Assembly (NCBI GenBank): GCA_964620045.1
Contig: CAZUJL010000017.1
Location: forward strand, 20,185-84,184
Reading direction: 5' to 3'
From: VFKU01 sp964620045
GTDB lineage: Bacteria; Hydrogenedentota; Hydrogenedentia; Hydrogenedentales; GCA-2746185
DNA length: 64,000 nt
Part shown: in pieces, positions 60,022 through 64,000 of the stretch
How the letters are laid out: every line of letters starts with the position of its first letter
How positions within the stretch are numbered: position 1 is the stretch's first letter
Made by a program: the position numbers and the translations under genes
The notes under the pieces: model-generated
The model's input: only the letters and a program-made list of their open reading frames with translations
Databases searched by the model: none
Told to the model about the DNA's origin: nothing

Positions 60022-61400
60022 TGAATCAGGGGCGCAAGCTGGTCGAGTTATGTGAGCGGTGGTGGGACAATCCGGTGGACGATTCCGAGGCGCTGCAGCG
60101 CGCGGCGGATGGATTCCTGAAATGCCTGGGCTGGACGCAGTGGGAAACGGCGCAGGTCGGGCCGGCGCTGTTGTTGGGCGTGCAGGGCACGGAAGAGACG
60201 AAACTCTGCTTCGCGTTTCTGCCTCCCGGCAAACTGGACCCCTCGTCGAAGGTTATCGATCAAGGTTTGGACTACGCGACCGCCGCGCGGCCAATTGCCG
60301 CAGCCTGCCGCGAGAACGACATGCGCTATGTGCTGATCACCGATCTGTGCCGGTCGTACTTGTATGACATCGACACCGACGAGTTACTGCTGAATGCCGA
60401 TTCGCCGCAGTTGTTCCTGCGCGAGATTTTCGACGAGGTCACGCGCGAGTGCGTGGACGAAGGCGGGCTGCACGAAGTGCGCCGGCCGTCGCGCAGCATG
60501 ATGGCGCGCCACCTGGGTGAGTGGGAGCAGCGCTGGATTCGCACGCTGACGGGTGGCTCCGAAGACGTGCAGCCGGTGGCCGAGCAGTTCATCGATCAAC
60601 TTGTGATCGCGCGCTTCCTGTTCGAAAGTACTGTGCGGCCGGCGCAGGGCGAGGCGTTGTGGACCGCGTTCCGCGAGTTGCTCAGCGGCCAGTCGATGGA
60701 GGCCTACGGTCCGCGCTGGCACAAGATCTGCCACGCGCTGTATACGCGCCACGCGATGACGGCGTTCCAACCGTCGGGCAAGTTGCTGCAACTCACGGCG
60801 GACGAGCCGCGCATTGCGGGACTCTTCCACGAGTTCGGCCGCATGTCGCGCGCGAAGTTCGCGATTCCGTGCGTGCTCGAAAGTTTCAATTTCGGCGAGG
60901 CGGCGGAGAAGGCGCGTGTGCGCCTCGTGCCGGAACCGGACGAAGAACGCGAGAAGTCGCTCGCGGGGCAAAGCCTCGACACGCTTGGCGAGTTCAAGCT
61001 CGAAGTCGACGTGCTCGAAGAGGGATACCGCGCGGTCGGCCACTGGTTCGGCGAGTTGGTCGGCGTGTACCGCCGCCTGGGCGTTTCGGTGAAACCGGTA
61101 CAGACAGCGTCCGGCAATGATGCGTTTTCAGATCTGCCGCCGTCCGCGAGTGAGCGCGATGCGATGACCCGCGCGGTCGAGGATTGTCTGTGCGTGTGGT
61201 ATGCGACGCCGCGGCAACTGCGCACGGCACGGTTGCTGATTCATCTCTACATTCTCGATCTGTACAAAAAGTACGGTGCGCCCGTGGGTCGATTCCCGGA
61301 GATCGATCGCGCGTTCAACGCGCGGCCGACCTTGCTCGAAAAAGAGAAACGCTGGATCTACGAACCGCCCGCGGATCACGCGCTCGGCGGCTACGAATAA
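60021..61400 (+). CDS. unknown protein partnered with the winged-helix regulator
   Basis: 459 residues from the ATG at 60021, eight bases after GGGGAG. I do not recognise a confident family. Residues about 1-150 (FLKCLGWTQWETAQVG; DQGLDYATAARPIAAACRENDMRYVLITDLCRSYLYDI) recall the N-terminal region of Eco57I/type IIG restriction enzymes, but no ExK-type nuclease motif or NPPY methylase motif is visible. The rest is helical, with LFHEFGRMSRAKFAIPCVLESFN. It may be a nuclease-like or regulatory remnant; the coupled winged-helix gene and paired operators suggest tight control of something costly. A strong terminator follows. Confidence 0.6.
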   Translation: MNQGRKLVELCERWWDNPVDDSEALQRAADGFLKCLGWTQWETAQVGPALLLGVQGTEETKLCFAFLPPGKLDPSSKVIDQGLDYATAARPIAAACRENDMRYVLITDLCRSYLYDIDTDELLLNADSPQLFLREIFDEVTRECVDEGGLHEVRRPSRSMMARHLGEWEQRWIRTLTGGSEDVQPVAEQFIDQLVIARFLFESTVRPAQGEALWTAFRELLSGQSMEAYGPRWHKICHALYTRHAMTAFQPSGKLLQLTADEPRIAGLFHEFGRMSRAKFAIPCVLESFNFGEAAEKARVRLVPEPDEEREKSLAGQSLDTLGEFKLEVDVLEEGYRAVGHWFGELVGVYRRLGVSVKPVQTASGNDAFSDLPPSASERDAMTRAVEDCLCVWYATPRQLRTARLLIHLYILDLYKKYGAPVGRFPEIDRAFNARPTLLEKEKRWIYEPPADHALGGYE

Positions 61401-61453
61401 TCGCCACGTCCTGCGCCGTCGCCGGTGCAGTGGGGGATCAGTCAGGGGGAATA

Positions 61454-61500
61454 GAGGCCCCGGCCAATTCGGGGGAATCGGCCGGGGCCTCGGCTTTTTT
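61454..61500 (+). terminator. intrinsic terminator after the unknown gene
   Basis: GAGGCCCCGGCC (61454-61465) and GGCCGGGGCCTC (61480-61491) make a perfect 12-bp stem, followed after GGC by six T residues. The rest of the 274-bp gap before the kinase holds nothing else recognisable. Confidence 0.9.
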
Positions 61501-61674
61501 ACATTTCGGTAAAGCCTTGGCGGCGTCCCATACATTTTCGTATCTGATTTTTGGAACGCGAGACGTGACGCGCGAAAACACGCCAATTTTTCCATGCCGC
61601 AGATCGCGGATTCTGGTACGCGCTTTGCAATTGCCCGGCGGGTGGATCTCGTTTGCGACGGGGGAGTGTGCCGC

Positions 61675-62922
61675 ATGGGAATGTCTGCTAATCGCCGCGC
61701 GGAACCTGCGGCTTTGCCGGTAACGATGCCGGCGGCGTGGGAGAGTCTGTTCGAGAATGCCGTCGAGGGCATGTTCCTGTGCCGGCCCGACGGTCGGTAC
61801 TTCAGGGTTAACCCGGCGCTTGCCGCGTTGTATGGCTACGCGTCGCCGGCCGAAATGATCGCCGAGACGACGGACGCTGCCGAGCAGATGTACGCCGACG
61901 CGCGCGTGCGCACGCGCTACATCCAGCAGATGAAAGATCGGGGCGTGGTGCGCGATCTTCATTATGAGATCCCCGTCAAGGGCGGGCCGACGCGGTGGGT
62001 GTCCAAGACGGCGCGCGTCGTGCGCGATCCGAACGGGTCTGTTCTGTACCACGAAGGATTCGTCGTCGACATCACCGAGCGCATGAAGCTGGAGGAATCG
62101 CGCCGGCGTCTCGAAGATGAACTCCAGCGCGCGCACAAACTTGTCACGCTTGGCGCCGTTGCCGGCGGCGTCGCGCACGATCTGCGCACGCTGCTGCACA
62201 TCGTCGATGGCTACGCTGATCTTGCGAACGACGCGTTGGAAGGCGCTGAAACGGGACTGGCGCGGGGGCACGTGAACCGCATCCGCAAGGCCATTCAGCG
62301 CGGGAATGAGTTGGTTGATCGTGTCGGATTGTTTGGCGCGGCCGTCGAAGAACGCCGCGAACCCGTGGCGGTGGACGCGCTCGTGATCGACATTGTCCGC
62401 ATGCTGGAAGCCTCGGTGCCGGGCAACATCGAGGTGCGCCAGCGCATCGAGCTCGATCCGGGTTTTGTGTATGCCGATCCGATCCAGATTTTTCAGATCG
62501 TGATCAATCTCTGCGCGAATGCGTTTCGCGCGATGAATGAGTGCGGTGGGATATTGGAGGTGTCGCTCAGTTTTGATCGCGTCGCGGCCGCACCAGAACG
62601 GCTCAACGGTATCGAGCCCGGGGACTATTTGTGTCTCGCGATCGCGGATAACGGTCCTGGCATGGACGACGTCGTCGCGCAGCGGGCGTTTGAGCCGTTC
62701 TTCTCGACGAAACGATCCGAAGAACCGTTGTCCGGGTTCGGCCTCGCGATCGTGGAGGACCACGCGCGACGACTGGGCGGCGGGGTGCGGGTGAATACGG
62801 CGCCGGGTAGGGGAGCTGAGTTTACTATCTATCTTCCGGTGCACAATGATGGCCGCGCAGCACGTCCGAACCCTCCGGCCAAATACGAAACCCGACTGCC
62901 ACGGGCCGCGAACGAGGGTTGA
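61675..62922 (+). CDS. soluble PAS-domain sensor histidine kinase
   Basis: 415 residues from the ATG at 61675, with GGGGGAG upstream; an ATG two codons later is also possible. A PAS domain (about 20-135) contains LFENAVEGMFLCRPDGRYFRVNPALAALYGY and the end GFVVDITERMKLEE. The phospho-accepting histidine is H168 in GGVAHDLRTLLHIVDGYADL. The ATPase domain shows N-box INLCANAFRAMNE, G1 ADNGPGMD, F-box FEPFFSTK and a G2 region GFGLAIVEDHARRLGG. No membrane helix is visible, so it senses a cytoplasmic signal. No response regulator is adjacent. A Pro/Arg-rich tail follows. Confidence 0.93.
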   Translation: MGMSANRRAEPAALPVTMPAAWESLFENAVEGMFLCRPDGRYFRVNPALAALYGYASPAEMIAETTDAAEQMYADARVRTRYIQQMKDRGVVRDLHYEIPVKGGPTRWVSKTARVVRDPNGSVLYHEGFVVDITERMKLEESRRRLEDELQRAHKLVTLGAVAGGVAHDLRTLLHIVDGYADLANDALEGAETGLARGHVNRIRKAIQRGNELVDRVGLFGAAVEERREPVAVDALVIDIVRMLEASVPGNIEVRQRIELDPGFVYADPIQIFQIVINLCANAFRAMNECGGILEVSLSFDRVAAAPERLNGIEPGDYLCLAIADNGPGMDDVVAQRAFEPFFSTKRSEEPLSGFGLAIVEDHARRLGGGVRVNTAPGRGAEFTIYLPVHNDGRAARPNPPAKYETRLPRAANEG

Positions 62923-63017
62923 GGGCCCAAAACATGAGCATTGGATTATGTTTCCGGGGTATTGTTTAGGCCGGAAAGGCCCCAAAAGGCCTCTGAATAC
63001 AGCCATAAACAATCTCG

Positions 63018-63046
63018 TTGACATCAGCTTCTCGTTGTGTTAAGCT
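63018..63046 (+). promoter_or_regulatory. rrn promoter P1 candidate
   Basis: TTGACA, 17 bases and TAAGCT. The -35 is perfect and the -10 is weak; it lies 128 bp upstream of a second copy of the same arrangement in the 531-bp gap before 16S rRNA. Confidence 0.5.
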
Positions 63047-63145
63047 CTTACTTCTGGGCTGCTCAACAGTGGCCCTGCGGGGAGCATGCAAGGCTCGCTC
63101 GGTGAAAGCCGGTGCGGGTGGAACGGAAGAGGGTTCCCGGCGGGG

Positions 63146-63174
63146 TTGACATCCACATTCTCGGATGTTAGACT
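63146..63174 (+). promoter_or_regulatory. rrn promoter P2 candidate
   Basis: TTGACA, 17 bases and TAGACT, a strong sigma-70 match 280 bp before the 16S start. The leader behind it would include the boxA-like element. Confidence 0.65.
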
Positions 63175-63293
63175 ACGCGCTTGTGTGCTGACCGGGCGAC
63201 GATGTTCGCCCGCTCTTATCGGGTCGCGCACCCTCCAAAAAAGGCAGGTCGGGAAAGCTACGACTTTGTCCCTAAGGATGGGAACGGGCTTCG

Positions 63294-63306
63294 GGCTCTT
63301 TGAAAA
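63294..63306 (+). promoter_or_regulatory. boxA-like antitermination element
   Basis: GGCTCTTTGAAAA in the rrn leader resembles the boxA core (GCTCTTT) used by NusB/S10 for ribosomal RNA antitermination. It lies 148 bp before the mature 16S end. Confidence 0.55.
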
Positions 63307-63453
63307 TTGAATACGGCGCACGACAGAAATTCTCGTGCAGGGTCAGGTTTCGAAAGAAACCCGATCCGTCAATTTAGTACTGCGACGAAATAAAGTAAGA
63401 CAGGTAACACTGTCCGAAACGTCAGCATCAGTGCTTCGGCACTGTTCACGTTT

Positions 63454-64000
<547 letters not shown>

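Noticed and set aside
60021..61400. Complete type II restriction-modification gene
   Set aside because: No NPPY-type methylase motif and no PD-(D/E)xK residues were found, so only a weak N-terminal resemblance remains.
61438..63024. A 528-codon minus-strand frame opposite the histidine kinase, running through the terminator and rrn leader
   Set aside because: The kinase on the other strand has complete motifs; the frame crosses a terminator stem and lacks any domain.

Overview
The window is a GC-rich, gene-dense bacterial chromosome segment ending inside the 5' part of a 16S rRNA gene (from about 63454). Gram-negative architecture is suggested by ExbB/ExbD/TonB-like genes, Sec signal peptides and periplasmic cytochromes. 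The 16S start, a TIGR04073 (exosortase-associated) protein, a CoxE-like VWA/MoxR pair and several REP-like palindromes fit an uncultured PVC-neighbourhood or Hydrogenedentes-like bacterium. This placement is an inference; a 16S search would settle it.

Layout. 1-4000: phosphonate catabolism on the minus strand (phnW, phnX, a PbfA-like lyase, then an organophosphate-type MFS transporter running off the edge). 4063-4264: tRNA-Glu(CTC) and tRNA-Gln(CTG). 4392-9178: DUF5989, an alkyl-sulfatase-like MBL enzyme, a diheme cytochrome, a cNMP-binding/HD-GYP protein and an SDR. 9235-11382: a small foreign-looking island (HGG-motif Cys-rich protein and an AT-rich orphan). 11520-21880: bisphosphate nucleotidase, DUF1499, FKBP, mutY, a degenerate GH3-PKD protein, a membrane-anchored lectin-like protein, MoxR/VWA and MATE. 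21915-28438: gyrA, gyrB, dciA, recF (read recF to gyrA on the minus strand) without dnaA or dnaN. 28529-34718: HDOD, TIGR04073, two Hsp20 genes behind a sigma-54-type promoter, PHP phosphatase, SMP-30 and PP2C. 34829-40200: argC-argJ-argB running into exbB-exbD-tonB-like-zinc ribbon. 40323-42028: an AT-rich higB-higA-TIR operon, a candidate defence module. 42153-55524: cytochrome c, rarA, a PilZ/L,D-transpeptidase fusion, yihY, recD2, SDR, photolyase, DUF418, DinB, MOSC, 2TM and glutaredoxin genes. 55628-62922: MBL, hotdog and CocE hydrolases, a winged-helix regulator with paired operators plus an unknown partner, and a PAS histidine kinase. 62923-64000: rrn promoters, boxA and 16S.

The best candidates for undescribed biology are: (1) the overlapping higB-higA-TIR operon with a palindromic operator; (2) a protein joining a c-di-GMP-type PilZ domain, one membrane span and a YkuD L,D-transpeptidase; (3) the autoregulated-looking winged-helix/unknown gene pair in an AT-rich patch at 59.2-61.4 kb; (4) a GH3-like protein that has lost its catalytic residues; (5) a sigma-54-type promoter ahead of tandem hsp20 genes. 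Several adjacent genes are joined by four-base GTGA or ATGA stop/start overlaps, so translational coupling is common here.
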